Notes under the pieces: model-generated
Told to the model about the DNA's origin: nothing
What the model saw: only the letters and a program-made list of their open reading frames with translations
The model's database searches: none
Position numbers and translations under genes: made by a program
Shown here: one piece after another, positions 1 to 8,047 of the stretch
How positions within the stretch are numbered: the first letter of the stretch is position 1
How the letters are laid out: the number at the start of each line of letters is the position of its first letter
DNA from: Hymenobacter sediminis
GTDB taxonomy: Bacteria; Bacteroidota; Bacteroidia; Cytophagales; Hymenobacteraceae
Reading direction: 5' to 3'
Assembly (NCBI RefSeq): GCF_003231285.1
Contig: NZ_QKNS01000007.1
Coordinates: 124,001-188,000 of the forward strand
DNA length: 64,000 nt

Positions 1-259
1 CAACCTGGTCACAGATATTACGCGCACAGCGGTAGAAGTTATTGGGCGCAACCGCCCCTTTACCATCCACTTTGCCCGCGAAACGGTCCGAGACATTGCT
101 GTGCATTTTCAGGCTACCCCTCCCGGCGAGGCCGTCTGTGTGTTCAATAGTACTGACCAGCTCTGCATCGGCATCAATCAAGGAAATGCGTCGGAGTTGC
201 TAGGCCTGTACTTTGACTCGCAGGTAGATGTGCGCTTCCCTTCTGACGGTCTCTCCTAG
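1..259 (+). CDS. SAM hydrolase (DUF62 family), C-terminal part
   Basis: Only the last 85 codons are in the window; the 5' end lies outside it and the stop is TAG at 257-259. The visible part starts NLVTDITR and ends with a GNASELLGL segment followed by a short beta strand. This matches the C-terminal domain of the SAM hydroxide adenosyltransferase (DUF62) family, where an N-L-V-T-N-I motif precedes a strand-rich domain with a GNA-x-x-LGL motif. Known members hydrolyse S-adenosylmethionine to adenosine and methionine, and halogenases share the fold. The family call rests on a fragment. No operon partner is evident, because the next gene starts 148 bases later. Confidence 0.75.
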   Translation, partial: NLVTDITRTAVEVIGRNRPFTIHFARETVRDIAVHFQATPPGEAVCVFNSTDQLCIGINQGNASELLGLYFDSQVDVRFPSDGLS

Positions 260-280
260 CAAAATCCAACCACCAAAATC

Positions 281-295
281 GGCCTTAATAAGGCC
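281..295. terminator. short palindrome after the SAM hydrolase gene
   Basis: GGCCTTA-A-TAAGGCC is a perfect 7-bp inverted repeat 21 bases after the stop codon. It may act as a weak terminator or a protein-binding site. No long U-tract follows immediately. Confidence 0.35.
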
Positions 296-406
296 TAAAC
301 AAAGCTTTTGATTTTGTTTATTTATTATGTTAAGTAGCAAGCGCCATAATGGCATAGCCTACCTCATAATTCAACTGCGTCTCACTCTCTGTAATCTTTC
401 CGATTT

Positions 407-721
407 ATGCTGATCCGAATTGTGCGAATGACTTTTGAGCTGGACAGCGTGCCGGAATTTCTACAGATTTTTCGGAATTCAGAGCACCTAATCCGCCAAA
501 TGCCAGGATGCCGGTTTCTGGAACTGTGGCAAGATGCAGATCAACCAGCTATTTTCTGCACGCACAGCCACTGGGACTCAGCCGATGCGCTGAATGCCTA
601 CCGCCGCTCCGAACTGTTTGGGCAAGTGTGGCCCGCTACTAAAGCGCTGTTTGCTGCTCCCCCAGTGGCCTTTTCTGTCCATCAGGTAGATGCCGCCAGC
701 CTACCTGTTGACGTGGCGTAA
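407..721 (+). CDS. ABM-domain (quinol monooxygenase-like) protein
   Basis: This 104-residue cytoplasmic protein has the size and pattern of a single antibiotic-biosynthesis-monooxygenase (ABM) domain, a dimeric alpha/beta ferredoxin-like fold. It opens with strand LIRIVRMTF, has a helix in the 20s, then a PGCRFLELWQD strand and a SHWDSADALNAYRRSELF segment. The W-x-(S/D)-x-x-A-x-x-x-Y/H pattern is typical of the family. Family members oxidise quinols or related aromatics, or degrade haem, but the substrate cannot be read from sequence. It lies 121 bases before hscB and may share a transcript with it. Confidence 0.7.
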   Translation: MLIRIVRMTFELDSVPEFLQIFRNSEHLIRQMPGCRFLELWQDADQPAIFCTHSHWDSADALNAYRRSELFGQVWPATKALFAAPPVAFSVHQVDAASLPVDVA

Positions 722-842
722 AGCTTACTCGGCGCCGATTGCTTTCATAGCCGGTGCCGTTTTCGCCAACCGGCTTATCCCTACCCCACCAGCCCGCGTA
801 AAGGGTGAAAGCTATTTGCTTAGCCCCACCGCTTCCCAACGT

Positions 843-1379
843 ATGACGCCCGACTACTTCGAATTCTACGAGTTGCCCGAAACCTTCCGGCCCGACGAAG
901 CCGCGCTAAAGCGCCGCTACTACGCCCTTAGCCGCGAGTACCACCCCGATTTTCACGCTACTGAAAGCCCCGAGCGCCAGCAAGAAATTCTGCAGTTAGC
1001 AACCCTGAACACCAATGCCTACCGCACCCTCTCCAATCCAGACCAGCGAATGGCCTACATTTTAGGGCGCCACGGACTGCTGGAAGAGGGAAAACAAGAG
1101 CTCCCCGCAGATTTTTTAATGGAAGTAATGGAGCTAAATGAGCAGCTCATGGAGTTGGAATTTGAGCCCGACCCGGCAACTGCTGAGCGGGTAGCTACGG
1201 AAGCCAACGCCCTGAGTGACACGCTCGATGCTGGCATTGAGCCTGTACTGGCTGGCTATGAAGGCTTACCCCACGATGCCCGCCCCCAGGCTCTGGAGCA
1301 GGTTCGAACCTACTACCTCAAAAAACGCTACCTATTGCGCATTCAAGAAAGTCTGGCTAAGTTTGCTGCCCGATCCTGA
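843..1379 (+). CDS. hscB: Fe-S cluster co-chaperone HscB (J-protein)
   Basis: This 178-residue protein delivers the IscU scaffold to the Hsp70 chaperone HscA during iron-sulfur cluster assembly. Residues 1-75 form a J domain with the HPD motif (in EYHPDFH), which stimulates Hsp70 ATPase. The rest is a helical HscB C-terminal domain (ELNEQLMELEFEP and the final helix KKRYLLRIQESL) that binds IscU. The reading frame is open further upstream to 690, but that part overlaps the preceding gene and has no family similarity. The ATG at 843, giving MTPDYFEFYELP, matches the usual HscB N-terminus. The tRNA-Leu gene follows after 24 bases. Confidence 0.9.
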   Translation: MTPDYFEFYELPETFRPDEAALKRRYYALSREYHPDFHATESPERQQEILQLATLNTNAYRTLSNPDQRMAYILGRHGLLEEGKQELPADFLMEVMELNEQLMELEFEPDPATAERVATEANALSDTLDAGIEPVLAGYEGLPHDARPQALEQVRTYYLKKRYLLRIQESLAKFAARS

Positions 1380-1403
1380 ACAACTGACCGAGTTGTTCCT
1401 CTT

Positions 1404-1485
1404 GCCCAGATGGCGGAATCGGTAGACGCGTTGGTCTCAAACACCAATACCGCAAGGTGTGCCGGTTCGACCCCGGCTCTGGGTA
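1404..1485 (+). tRNA. tRNA-Leu (anticodon CAA)
   Basis: An 82-nt type II tRNA with a long variable arm. The acceptor stem GCCCAGA pairs with TCTGGGT, closed by a G-U pair at the end, and the discriminator is A at 1485. The anticodon stem TTGGT/ACCAA encloses the loop CTCAAAC, so the anticodon is CAA at 1438-1440, reading UUG. The T arm is GCCGG TTCGACC CCGGC. The 3' CCA is not encoded. The gene lies between hscB and a strong terminator. Confidence 0.95.
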
Positions 1486-1512
1486 CTTTTGAGTGAGATA
1501 ACTCACTTTTCA

Positions 1513-1562
1513 GCCAAAAACCGGCCTTTCTGAGCAATCAGAGAGGCCGGTTTTTGGCTTTT
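1513..1562 (+). terminator. strong intrinsic terminator after tRNA-Leu
   Basis: A continuous stem of about 21 bp runs from 1513 to 1558 around a GCAA tetraloop at 1534-1537. The arms start GCCAAAAACCGG and end CCGGTTTTTGGC, and a short T-run follows. It probably ends the hscB/tRNA-Leu transcript. Confidence 0.85.
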
Positions 1563-1756
1563 AGCGTTTACTCATGAAGTTCTCGGCAAGCATTTAGTCT
1601 AAACCACTCTATCCAGCACTATTCGCATCCTCATTTTACTACCCGTAGCTGAGCGGTTGTTCATTGACTAGGTCAATTCTATCTTCCCTTCTTATCTAAG
1701 ACAACCTCTTTTAAAGCTCGTTCTTCGGGCCGTGTCATTTGGTACCCCTCCCCCTA

Positions 1757-1764
1757 TATCTTTA
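1757..1764 (+). promoter_or_regulatory. possible -7 element abutting the DUF2911 start
   Basis: TATCTTTA is one base off the Bacteroidota -7 consensus TAnnTTTG and ends five bases before the ATG at 1770. If used, the transcript would be nearly leaderless. No convincing -33 TTTG was found. Confidence 0.35.
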
Positions 1765-1769
1765 GGGCC

Positions 1770-2633
1770 ATGAGACACCTCTTCTCCGGCCTGCTCGTGG
1801 CCCCCGTGTTCTTGCTGGCTGCTCATGAGGCTCAAACCAAGCTCGTCCTGCCGTCGGCGAGCCCCACGGTTAAGATTCGTCAGAGCTTTTCCACTTCCTT
1901 TGTCGAGTTAAGCTATGGCCGGCCTTCCCTTAAGGGGCGCAAGGCCTTTGGCGACTTGGTACCCTATGACCAGGTCTGGCGCACGGGAGCGAATACGGCT
2001 ACCAAAATTCGCTTGAGCGAAACAGTGCAAATAGGCGGTCAACTCGTACCAGCCGGAACGTATATGTTGTTCACCATTCCAGGTAAAACGGACTGGACGA
2101 TTATTCTCAACCGGGATACGGCCCTGTGGGGAGCATATGAGTGCAACCCACAGCTAGACGTCGTACGCTTTACTGCTCCAGCGACCCGGGTAGCCGTGCC
2201 GCACGAAAGCTTCACACTCGCCCTGGAAAACCTGCGCCCTACCGCGGCGGACCTGCTGCTCACCTGGGAGCAGGCTCAGGTCACGGTTCCTTTGCTGGCC
2301 GATCCAAACCCGCAGATCCTGCAGCAGATTCAGCAAGCGATGCAGGGCGAGAAAAAGTCCTATTTCACGGCAGCACTCTATTACTATAATTCCAACCAGC
2401 CTGACCTCACCCCCGCCGTCCGCTGGCTCGATGAGTTCTTGAAAGCGCACCAGCAGAGTCCCAGCGACCAATACGAAGGCTACTATTGGAAAGCCAAGCT
2501 GCTGCAGAAGCAAGGCAAAACGCAAGAAGCCGCTACCGCGGTCCGGCAGTCGCTGGCTTGGATCCAAGCGGACATAACGAAGTGGCTAAAACCAAGTACA
2601 CGCTTCTCAACCAGTAATTGCTCAAGGAACTAG
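1770..2633 (+). CDS. DUF2911 exported protein, 3' end probably frameshifted
   Basis: A 287-residue protein with a signal-peptide-like N-terminus (MRHLFSGLLVAPVFLLAA). Residues about 30-175 match DUF2911 (ELSYGRPSLKGRKAFG, then VWRTGANTATKIRL, then PAGTYMLFTIPG), a common Bacteroidota domain of unknown function. A helical TPR-like tail follows (YYNSNQPD, YWKAKLLQKQGKTQEA). The last 20 residues of the annotated frame, after WIQAD, are unlike the family. Reading one base differently from about 2573 gives HNEVAKTKYTLLNQ and a stop at 2615-2617, which looks like the native end. A one-base deletion near 2573-2576 is therefore likely, probably with little effect on the main domain. Confidence 0.8.
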   Translation: MRHLFSGLLVAPVFLLAAHEAQTKLVLPSASPTVKIRQSFSTSFVELSYGRPSLKGRKAFGDLVPYDQVWRTGANTATKIRLSETVQIGGQLVPAGTYMLFTIPGKTDWTIILNRDTALWGAYECNPQLDVVRFTAPATRVAVPHESFTLALENLRPTAADLLLTWEQAQVTVPLLADPNPQILQQIQQAMQGEKKSYFTAALYYYNSNQPDLTPAVRWLDEFLKAHQQSPSDQYEGYYWKAKLLQKQGKTQEAATAVRQSLAWIQADITKWLKPSTRFSTSNCSRN

Positions 2634-2724
2634 AAATCAAGAAATGAAGAGGAGTTTCAACTGTGTTGTAAACGCAGAGCTCTCCTCAATAGACGCCCGC
2701 TTCCTGACCACTTCCCGTAACCTG

Positions 2725-2762
2725 CCAAACGGCCCCGGAAGCGCCGTTTTGGATCCTTTTTT
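2725..2762 (+). terminator. terminator-like hairpin and T-run
   Basis: CCAAACGGC and GCCGTTTTGG form a hairpin at 2725-2752 around a GC-rich loop, followed by a T-rich stretch. It lies 92 bases after the DUF2911 stop and probably ends that transcript. Confidence 0.55.
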
Positions 2763-2864
2763 AACCCTTTTCTGAACAGGTAAGAGTGTCTAGTACCCGG
2801 ATGCATGCTGAAAGGTCGACCGCTTTGCTTCCAGAGTCTAACTAGCGTTCATTTTCTATTGCGG

Positions 2865-3392
2865 ATGAGTCTCTACGAATTTACACTAAAAACCTGTCTG
2901 TTCCTGCTCTTGCCCGGCCTGATCGGCTATGGGTGTCTGCGCTTGCAGGAAGAAAGTACCCTTGCTAAAACCCACGAGCGCACCTGCCTGATGTGCCTGC
3001 AGCAGGCCACCCCGACGGCCATGACCCTGGTCGGGCAAGCGGACGAGGGCCGCCTGCTCTACAAGCAGGTGCTTAATCCGGCCGTGTTGCGCCAGTTCCA
3101 AGTGCTCGTGCAAGGCCTGAGCCCGCACCCGCTGCGCGTCCAAGCCGGCGGGTATCGGCGCTCCACACGTCGGTACCAACTTGTGCTCGTGTGGGGACGG
3201 GATACGTGTGAACACGTCCTGCATAAAATGCCCTTGGGGGAAGTGGCTCTCTGGGAAGTGGCGGGCGATAGCGCCTACGAAGCACCGAAGCTAGTTCCCT
3301 TCCTTGATAGCGTCTTTCGCTCCAAGACCTTGACGAAGACGCTATATCCGGGAAATGACACGTACTCGTCCGAGCGGTGGCTTCAAAAATAG
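2865..3392 (+). CDS. hypothetical membrane-anchored or exported protein
   Basis: I do not recognise a family. The frame is open from 2805, but the ATG at 2865 gives a better start: residues 7-24 (LKTCLFLLLPGLIGYGC) form a hydrophobic segment that could be a signal anchor. The remaining 150 residues look soluble, contain a CLMC pair soon after the membrane segment, and are rich in short strands (RRYQLVLVWGRD). It converges on the next gene with a 40-base gap. Codon use is GC-rich like the neighbours, which supports a real gene. Confidence 0.5.
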   Translation: MSLYEFTLKTCLFLLLPGLIGYGCLRLQEESTLAKTHERTCLMCLQQATPTAMTLVGQADEGRLLYKQVLNPAVLRQFQVLVQGLSPHPLRVQAGGYRRSTRRYQLVLVWGRDTCEHVLHKMPLGEVALWEVAGDSAYEAPKLVPFLDSVFRSKTLTKTLYPGNDTYSSERWLQK

Positions 3393-3432
3393 GGGTACTC
3401 CCAAGGCGGTACTTAAAGCGGCGCGTCTGACT

Positions 3433-3879
3433 TCAGGAAAGCAGGCCGGCTTGCTTGGCGGCGCTGATGAGGTTGGGGGCGTTTTTGAGGGTAGCCAGTA
3501 CGAAGCGCTTGGCCGATTCCTTGACCTCATCCTTGCTGACCTCGCGGGTTTCAGCTAGCACAAACTCGCTCAGGTTATGGAAAGCTTCCGTGAGGGCTTG
3601 GCGCTTGGGCTGATTGGAGCGCAACTGCTCGTAGGCCAAGGCAATTTGGGCGTCAATCTTGTGGCGGCGAGTGCTGAACACGGTGCTGTGTCCCACGTGC
3701 GGCATAATGCGGTCAAGCAGCTCTACCAGCGGCACCAGCCGGGTAGCGGTAGAGTTCAGCAGTTTGTCGCGCTTACCAACCCGAATAGGGGTAGGCATGG
3801 TTAGGGCCGCCGGCGGTAGCTCCCCCGTGCTAGTTGCCGGATATTCTGCGGACAGCGCTGGATCAGGGGGTAGACTCAT
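3433..3879 (-). CDS. hypothetical soluble protein
   Basis: No family is recognised. The ATG at 3879 (MSLPPDPALSAEYPATS) is preferred over the longer frame from 3933, whose extra residues are hydrophobic and unlike the rest. The protein is then 148 residues with a proline-rich, disordered N-terminus of about 45 residues. Mainly helical sequence follows (LVPLVELLDRIMPHVGHS, then a conserved-looking RRHKIDAQIALAYEQLRS, then SKDEVKESAKRFVLATLK). It has no signal peptide or membrane segment. A strong terminator separates it from the gene upstream, so it is probably transcribed alone. Confidence 0.55.
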   Translation of the reverse strand: MSLPPDPALSAEYPATSTGELPPAALTMPTPIRVGKRDKLLNSTATRLVPLVELLDRIMPHVGHSTVFSTRRHKIDAQIALAYEQLRSNQPKRQALTEAFHNLSEFVLAETREVSKDEVKESAKRFVLATLKNAPNLISAAKQAGLLS

Positions 3880-3945
3880 AACCAGGAAGCTAGCGGATAG
3901 CATACTTAAATACCTCAGCCAAAATAACAACATTCTGCTGGAGTA

Positions 3946-4007
3946 AAAAGCACGAAAGCGGATCAGGCCCCAGCAGTAGCTGGGGCCTGATCCGCTTTCG
4001 TGCTTTT
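3946..4007. terminator. long perfect bidirectional terminator hairpin
   Basis: Perfect arms of about 28 bp (AAAAGCACGAAAGCGGATCA ... and its complement) enclose a 6-base loop and are flanked by A- and T-runs. It lies 13 bases after the stop of the 4020-4454 gene and would end that leftward transcript. Confidence 0.85.
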
Positions 4008-4019
4008 ATTATGCTGAGC

Positions 4020-4454
4020 CTAGGCCCAGTGCTCTTCAATGAAGTTGGCGTGGTGCTCAAACTGTCGCCGCCAGTGCGGCTCGGCGTAGAAATTAGCCCA
4101 AATGCGCTTGTACGGCACCGCTGCCAGGGGTACATCCTGGGCATTGCGCAGCACAAACCCCCGAGCCGGGTCAAAAAAAACGTAGGCAAAGTACGATGGA
4201 CCGGCTGCACCGGCCTGCCGAAACACCTGTACCACGTCGGTTTCATGAATTTCCTGGCCTTCCATATCCGAAATGCCGCTGGCCAGCATGATGCGGTTTT
4301 CGCGCTTGAACGCTACCTCCTTCAAGTCCTGCAGGGTCACGACATACTCTTGACCGCCAACAGCTTCTATCGTATCTCCCACCTTTAAATCAGTGTGCAT
4401 ATAGCCATTACTGGGGTTAAGAAGCCATTGTCGGAATCGGGTAGGATGCCTCAT
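4020..4454 (-). CDS. hypothetical protein, YopX-like strand-rich fold
   Basis: From the ATG at 4454 the product is 144 residues. The open frame extends to 4520, but that extension is a proline/leucine run. The core (HTDLKVGDTIEAVGGQEYVV, then KRENRIMLASGISDMEGQ, then EIHETDVVQVF) has the order seen in YopX-like small beta proteins, where a D-x-x-G-x-E-I-x-x-x-D-x-V motif is typical. That assignment is tentative. The C-terminus is aromatic and charged (WANFYAEPHWRRQFEHHANF). A CTACCCC word lies 2-8 bases upstream of the start codon. It has its own terminator downstream. Confidence 0.55.
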   Translation of the reverse strand: MRHPTRFRQWLLNPSNGYMHTDLKVGDTIEAVGGQEYVVTLQDLKEVAFKRENRIMLASGISDMEGQEIHETDVVQVFRQAGAAGPSYFAYVFFDPARGFVLRNAQDVPLAAVPYKRIWANFYAEPHWRRQFEHHANFIEEHWA

Positions 4455-4559
4455 AGGGGGTAGTAAGGGGAGGAAAGGAAGCGGAAAGCTAGGGCGCGAA
4501 AGGGCCACGCACAACCTCATCAGCAGCAGAAGTTGCCCGCTTACCCTACCCCTACCGGG

Positions 4560-5966
4560 CTACTGAATGAAGTCGGGGCGAATCAGATTCTCAAACGTGA
4601 AGATTTCGTCCCACTTCTCCTGGCTCAGCAATTGGCGGTCCGTCACGGCAATGTCGTGCACGGTTTTGCCAGTTTTGAGGGCTTCTTTAGCAATTTCGGC
4701 CGAGGTTTCATAGCCTAGCACAGGGTTCAGCTGCGTTACAATGCCAATGCTGTTGCGCACCATATTCTCGGCGTGCTGGGCGTTGGCCGTAATGCCTACC
4801 ACGCACTTCTCGCGCAGGGTATGGCAGGCGTTGGTCATGTAAGAGATAGAAGTGAACAGGGCGAAGGAAATAACCGGCTCCATCACATTCAGCTGCAACT
4901 GGCCGGCTTCGGCTGCCATGGTCACCGTCAAATCGGCCCCGATAACGTAGAAAGCCGTTTGGTTTACCACCTCGGGCACTACGGGGTTTACCTTGCCGGG
5001 CATGATGCTGGAGCCGGGCTGCAGGGGCGGCAGGTTGATTTCAAACAGCCCCGTGCGCGGCCCTGAGGAAAGCAGGCGCAAGTCGTTGCAGATTTTGGAG
5101 AGCTTCACGGCTGTGCGCTTCAGCACCCCGGAAAGCTGCACATAGGCGCCAGTATCGTAGGTGGCTTCAATTAGGTCGCCGGCCAGGCTTAGGTCGAGGC
5201 CGGTTACCTCGCGCAGGTGTTTGGTTACCAGGTCGGCGTAGCCATGGGGGGCGTTTACGCCGGTGCCAATGGCTGTAGCACCCATGTTGATTTCACTGAT
5301 AAGACGGCGGCTGTCTTCAATGCGCAGCAGTTCCTCCCGCAGGTTGGTGGCAAAAGCCCGGAATTCGTCGCCCATGCTCATGGGCACGGCGTCTTGGAGC
5401 TGGGTGCGGCCCATTTTCAGCACATTCCGGAACTCCTCGCCTTTGGCAGCAAAAGCGTCGGCCAGCTCCCCCAGAGCTTGGCTGTAGCCCACCAACTTGT
5501 TGCTGAGGGCTATGCGGAAGGCGGTGGGGTAGGCATCGTTGGTAGATTGGGAGCAGTTGACGTGGTTGTTGGGGTGGCAGAACTCGTACTCGCCTTTGCG
5601 CTTGCCCATGAGCTCCAGCGCCACGTTGGCAATTACCTCGTTGGCATTCATGTTCACCGAAGTACCGGCTCCGCCCTGAATCATGTCGGTCAGAAACTGG
5701 TCGTTCAACTCCCCGGAGGCCACCCGGTCGCAGGCTTTGATAATGCACTCAGCAATGGCTGAATCGAGCACGCCCAGGTCACGGTTGGCCATGGCAGCGG
5801 CTTTCTTCACATAGGCCAGGGCCTGCACAAACAGCGGCTCCGATTTCAGCGGAATTCCCGTGATGTGGAAGTTTTCCAGGGCCCGCAGGGTCTGGATACC
5901 ATAATATACTTCGTCGGGGATAGCCCGTTCGCCAAGGAAATCGTGTTCAAGCCGGGTGGTTTGCAT
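4560..5966 (-). CDS. aspA: aspartate ammonia-lyase (aspartase)
   Basis: This 468-residue cytoplasmic enzyme converts L-aspartate to fumarate and ammonia, linking amino acid use to the TCA cycle. It has the aspartase/fumarase superfamily fold. The N-terminal LGERAIPDEVYYGIQTLRA region is followed by the GGAGTSVNMNANEV stretch, a QSTNDAYPTAF stretch and the signature SSIMPGKVNP, whose serine is the catalytic base on a mobile loop. Length and motif order match AspA rather than fumarase C. It is transcribed alone, divergent from speD. A TACCTTCG sequence about 90 bases upstream of the start could be its -7 element. Confidence 0.93.
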   Translation of the reverse strand: MQTTRLEHDFLGERAIPDEVYYGIQTLRALENFHITGIPLKSEPLFVQALAYVKKAAAMANRDLGVLDSAIAECIIKACDRVASGELNDQFLTDMIQGGAGTSVNMNANEVIANVALELMGKRKGEYEFCHPNNHVNCSQSTNDAYPTAFRIALSNKLVGYSQALGELADAFAAKGEEFRNVLKMGRTQLQDAVPMSMGDEFRAFATNLREELLRIEDSRRLISEINMGATAIGTGVNAPHGYADLVTKHLREVTGLDLSLAGDLIEATYDTGAYVQLSGVLKRTAVKLSKICNDLRLLSSGPRTGLFEINLPPLQPGSSIMPGKVNPVVPEVVNQTAFYVIGADLTVTMAAEAGQLQLNVMEPVISFALFTSISYMTNACHTLREKCVVGITANAQHAENMVRNSIGIVTQLNPVLGYETSAEIAKEALKTGKTVHDIAVTDRQLLSQEKWDEIFTFENLIRPDFIQ

Positions 5967-6342
5967 AACAAGAAGCTAGGGTGGAGGTCAAGAAGAAAGC
6001 GCGAAAAGAAGCTGAGATGCCCGCTACAGCTGAGCATCTTCTCCCAACGCAAACACGAAGGTAGAAGGCCTGTTTTAAAGTTGAGGTCTGATAGCAGAAG
6101 GCAACCACCTTGTTGAGCTACTGTACTGCTTCTAGTGTCCGGAAGTTGAGCTTGCTCCGGACCAGGGAACATGAACTGCCTATGCTCCACCCGGCAACCC
6201 ATTCCTGGCAGCGTTTTGCTGGCCTCTCTCCGCGGTGCCGACCCCCTGCCCTGCCTTAGAAGCCCCCAGTTTTGATACCAGCTAGGGCCTGCGTAGTATT
6301 GCTGACAGGCTTCCGTGAAGTGGGCAGCCTGCTGGTTATCTG
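5967..6342. other. divergent intergenic region aspA / speD
   Basis: These 376 bases between two divergent genes hold no supportable gene. On the minus strand TACCTTCG at 6056-6063 resembles a Bacteroidota -7 element for aspA. The promoter of the polyamine-like operon must lie here, but I cannot place it. Confidence 0.5.
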
Positions 6343-6696
6343 ATGCATTCTTACGCACCCGGCCTCCATATCTTGGCCACCTTTACGGCCCCGCCTGCTG
6401 CCCTGCTCAATGCGCCGGCCTGCCGCGCCTTTTTTACAGACCAGGTAGCGGCGCTGGGCCTTACCTGCGTGGGCGAGGCCTACCACGCCTTTCCAGAAGG
6501 CGGCTTTACGGCTGTGCTGGCCCTCACCGAGTCGCACCTGAGCATTCATACCTGGCCCGAGCACGGCCTGGCAACCTTCGATGTGTTCCTGTCCAACTTC
6601 CGCCGCGACAACGCCGACCGGGCCCGGGAGCTGTACGCCGCCACCCTGATCTTTTTCGGGGGCGAAGAGCAGTCGAAAACGGAAGTCCGCCGATGA
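6343..6696 (+). CDS. speD: S-adenosylmethionine decarboxylase-like proenzyme (SpeD/SpeH family)
   Basis: A 117-residue protein of the prokaryotic AdoMet decarboxylase family. These enzymes self-cleave at a Glu-Ser bond to create a pyruvoyl cofactor, then decarboxylate AdoMet to supply aminopropyl groups. The cleavage site is visible as E63-S64-H65, followed by SIHTWPEHG. The usual catalytic cysteine in the following V-D-V-F-T-C-G segment is replaced: here it reads FDVFLSNF, with Ser84 at the Cys position. The substrate may therefore differ, or another residue may donate the proton. It is first in an operon with a SpeE-like enzyme, and its stop overlaps the next start (ATGA). Confidence 0.85.
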   Translation: MHSYAPGLHILATFTAPPAALLNAPACRAFFTDQVAALGLTCVGEAYHAFPEGGFTAVLALTESHLSIHTWPEHGLATFDVFLSNFRRDNADRARELYAATLIFFGGEEQSKTEVRR

Positions 6697-8024
6697 GTAC
6701 TGCCCTACCCCCGCCCACCGCGCCAGCCCAGGTGGAGTGCCCGAGCTGCTGGCAACAGCTTCCGTACTACGATGCCATCAACAGCGCCTTTTTCGGTTGC
6801 CCGAAGTGCCACACGTTTTTTGAGTATCCGGAAATAGGCAAGCCTAAGCCACTCCAGAAGTTCAAGGCTCAGCCCTCCCTGCAGCGCACCCTACCCCTCG
6901 GAACGACGGGAACCCTGCAGGGCCGCCCCTACCGGGTAACGGGCTACATGTGGCGGCGCGAATCCAAATCCACGGCGCACTGGGAGGAGTATCAGCTGCG
7001 GCACGAAGAAACGGGCATTTATCACCAATTGGCTGTGTACCAGGGCCACTGGATGCTGATTGAACCCACCGAAGAACAGTACCGCGTGCAGCAGGGCAAC
7101 AGCCGCCGGGCCTTCGTGGAAACCGCCGACGATACTTTCCTGCTTTACAACCGTTACTCGCCGCGTGTGCTCCACGCCGAGGGCGAGTTCGACTGGAATG
7201 TGCTGGGCGATGAAAGCCTCAGTATTTCCGAATACATTAGTCCGCCCCTGATGCTGGTGCGCGAGCGGACCGCGACCAAACGGGTGCACTGGTTTCGGGC
7301 CCAACACCTCGACCCGCTCGAAATTCAGAACGGCTTCCGCGTCGTCAACAGCCGCATTCCGTTCCGTACGGGCGTCGGCGCCCTTGAGCCTGGGCCAAGC
7401 CAGGGTACCTGGCCCATTCTGCGCACTTTCTCGCTGGTGGTTGCCCTGCTGGTGGTGGCCACCCACCTCTTCCTGATGGCCTGGGGCAACGAAACGGTAC
7501 TTGACACGGACTTTGTCAGCAGCCCGCAAACCGTACCGCTGGAGCAGGCCGTGGGCAGCAGCGCCGACCGGCCCATGCACGTTTCGCCCTCGTTTACGGT
7601 GCCCGGAACCGGAGCCCTTTCCATCAGGCTCAGCGCCAACGTGGATAATAGCTGGCTGGAACTGCCCTTCACGGTGGTAAACGAGCAAACCGGGCAGCTG
7701 TTTGAGGCGACCCGGGGCATGGAATATTACCATGGGGTAGAAGACGGGGAAAGCTGGAGCGAAGGCAGCACCGAAACCGATGCCCTGCTCAACAGCGTCC
7801 CGGCCGGCCGCTACCACCTCAATTTCTATCCGGCCGCCGACGCCAGCAACCAGAATCCTATTTCTTTTCACGCCACGGTGCAGGCCCGGGCTTCTTTCGG
7901 CTCCAATGCGTTTTTGGCGCTGGTGCTGCTGCTGCTCTACCCGGCCATTCAATTTGTCCGGCGCCACTACCACGAGCAGCAGCGCTGGGAAAACAGCGAC
8001 TACGGGCCTGGCGCTGCTTCTTAA
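6693..8024 (+). CDS. zinc-ribbon DUF4178 membrane protein
   Basis: This 443-residue protein begins with a four-cysteine zinc ribbon (C16, C19, C36, C39; CPSCW and CPKCH). A DUF4178 domain lies at about residues 65-210 (GTLQGRPYRVTGYMWRRE ... EEYQLRHEETGIYHQLAVY). A transmembrane helix is at about 245-270 (FSLVVALLVVATHLFLMAW), then an exposed strand-rich domain, a second helix near 400-420 and a basic tail. The function of DUF4178 is unknown, but it recurs beside SpeE and DUF350 genes. The start is fixed by the 4-base ATGA overlap with speD, which implies translational coupling. The longer frame from 6315 runs through speD and is rejected. Confidence 0.85.
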   Translation: MSTALPPPTAPAQVECPSCWQQLPYYDAINSAFFGCPKCHTFFEYPEIGKPKPLQKFKAQPSLQRTLPLGTTGTLQGRPYRVTGYMWRRESKSTAHWEEYQLRHEETGIYHQLAVYQGHWMLIEPTEEQYRVQQGNSRRAFVETADDTFLLYNRYSPRVLHAEGEFDWNVLGDESLSISEYISPPLMLVRERTATKRVHWFRAQHLDPLEIQNGFRVVNSRIPFRTGVGALEPGPSQGTWPILRTFSLVVALLVVATHLFLMAWGNETVLDTDFVSSPQTVPLEQAVGSSADRPMHVSPSFTVPGTGALSIRLSANVDNSWLELPFTVVNEQTGQLFEATRGMEYYHGVEDGESWSEGSTETDALLNSVPAGRYHLNFYPAADASNQNPISFHATVQARASFGSNAFLALVLLLLYPAIQFVRRHYHEQQRWENSDYGPGAAS

Positions 8025-8047
8025 CACTTGCTACCCCCTTCCCCTGC

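Noticed and set aside
5846..6358. 170-codon open frame on the minus strand across the aspA start
   Set aside because: It overlaps the aspA N-terminus in another frame and has no family-like motifs.
6315..6692. Upstream extension of the DUF4178 frame
   Set aside because: It runs through speD out of frame; the ATGA overlap at 6693 gives a better start.
6891..8027. 378-codon open frame antisense to the DUF4178 gene
   Set aside because: It is a shadow of a high-GC gene; the sense frame has a zinc ribbon, DUF4178 and transmembrane helices.
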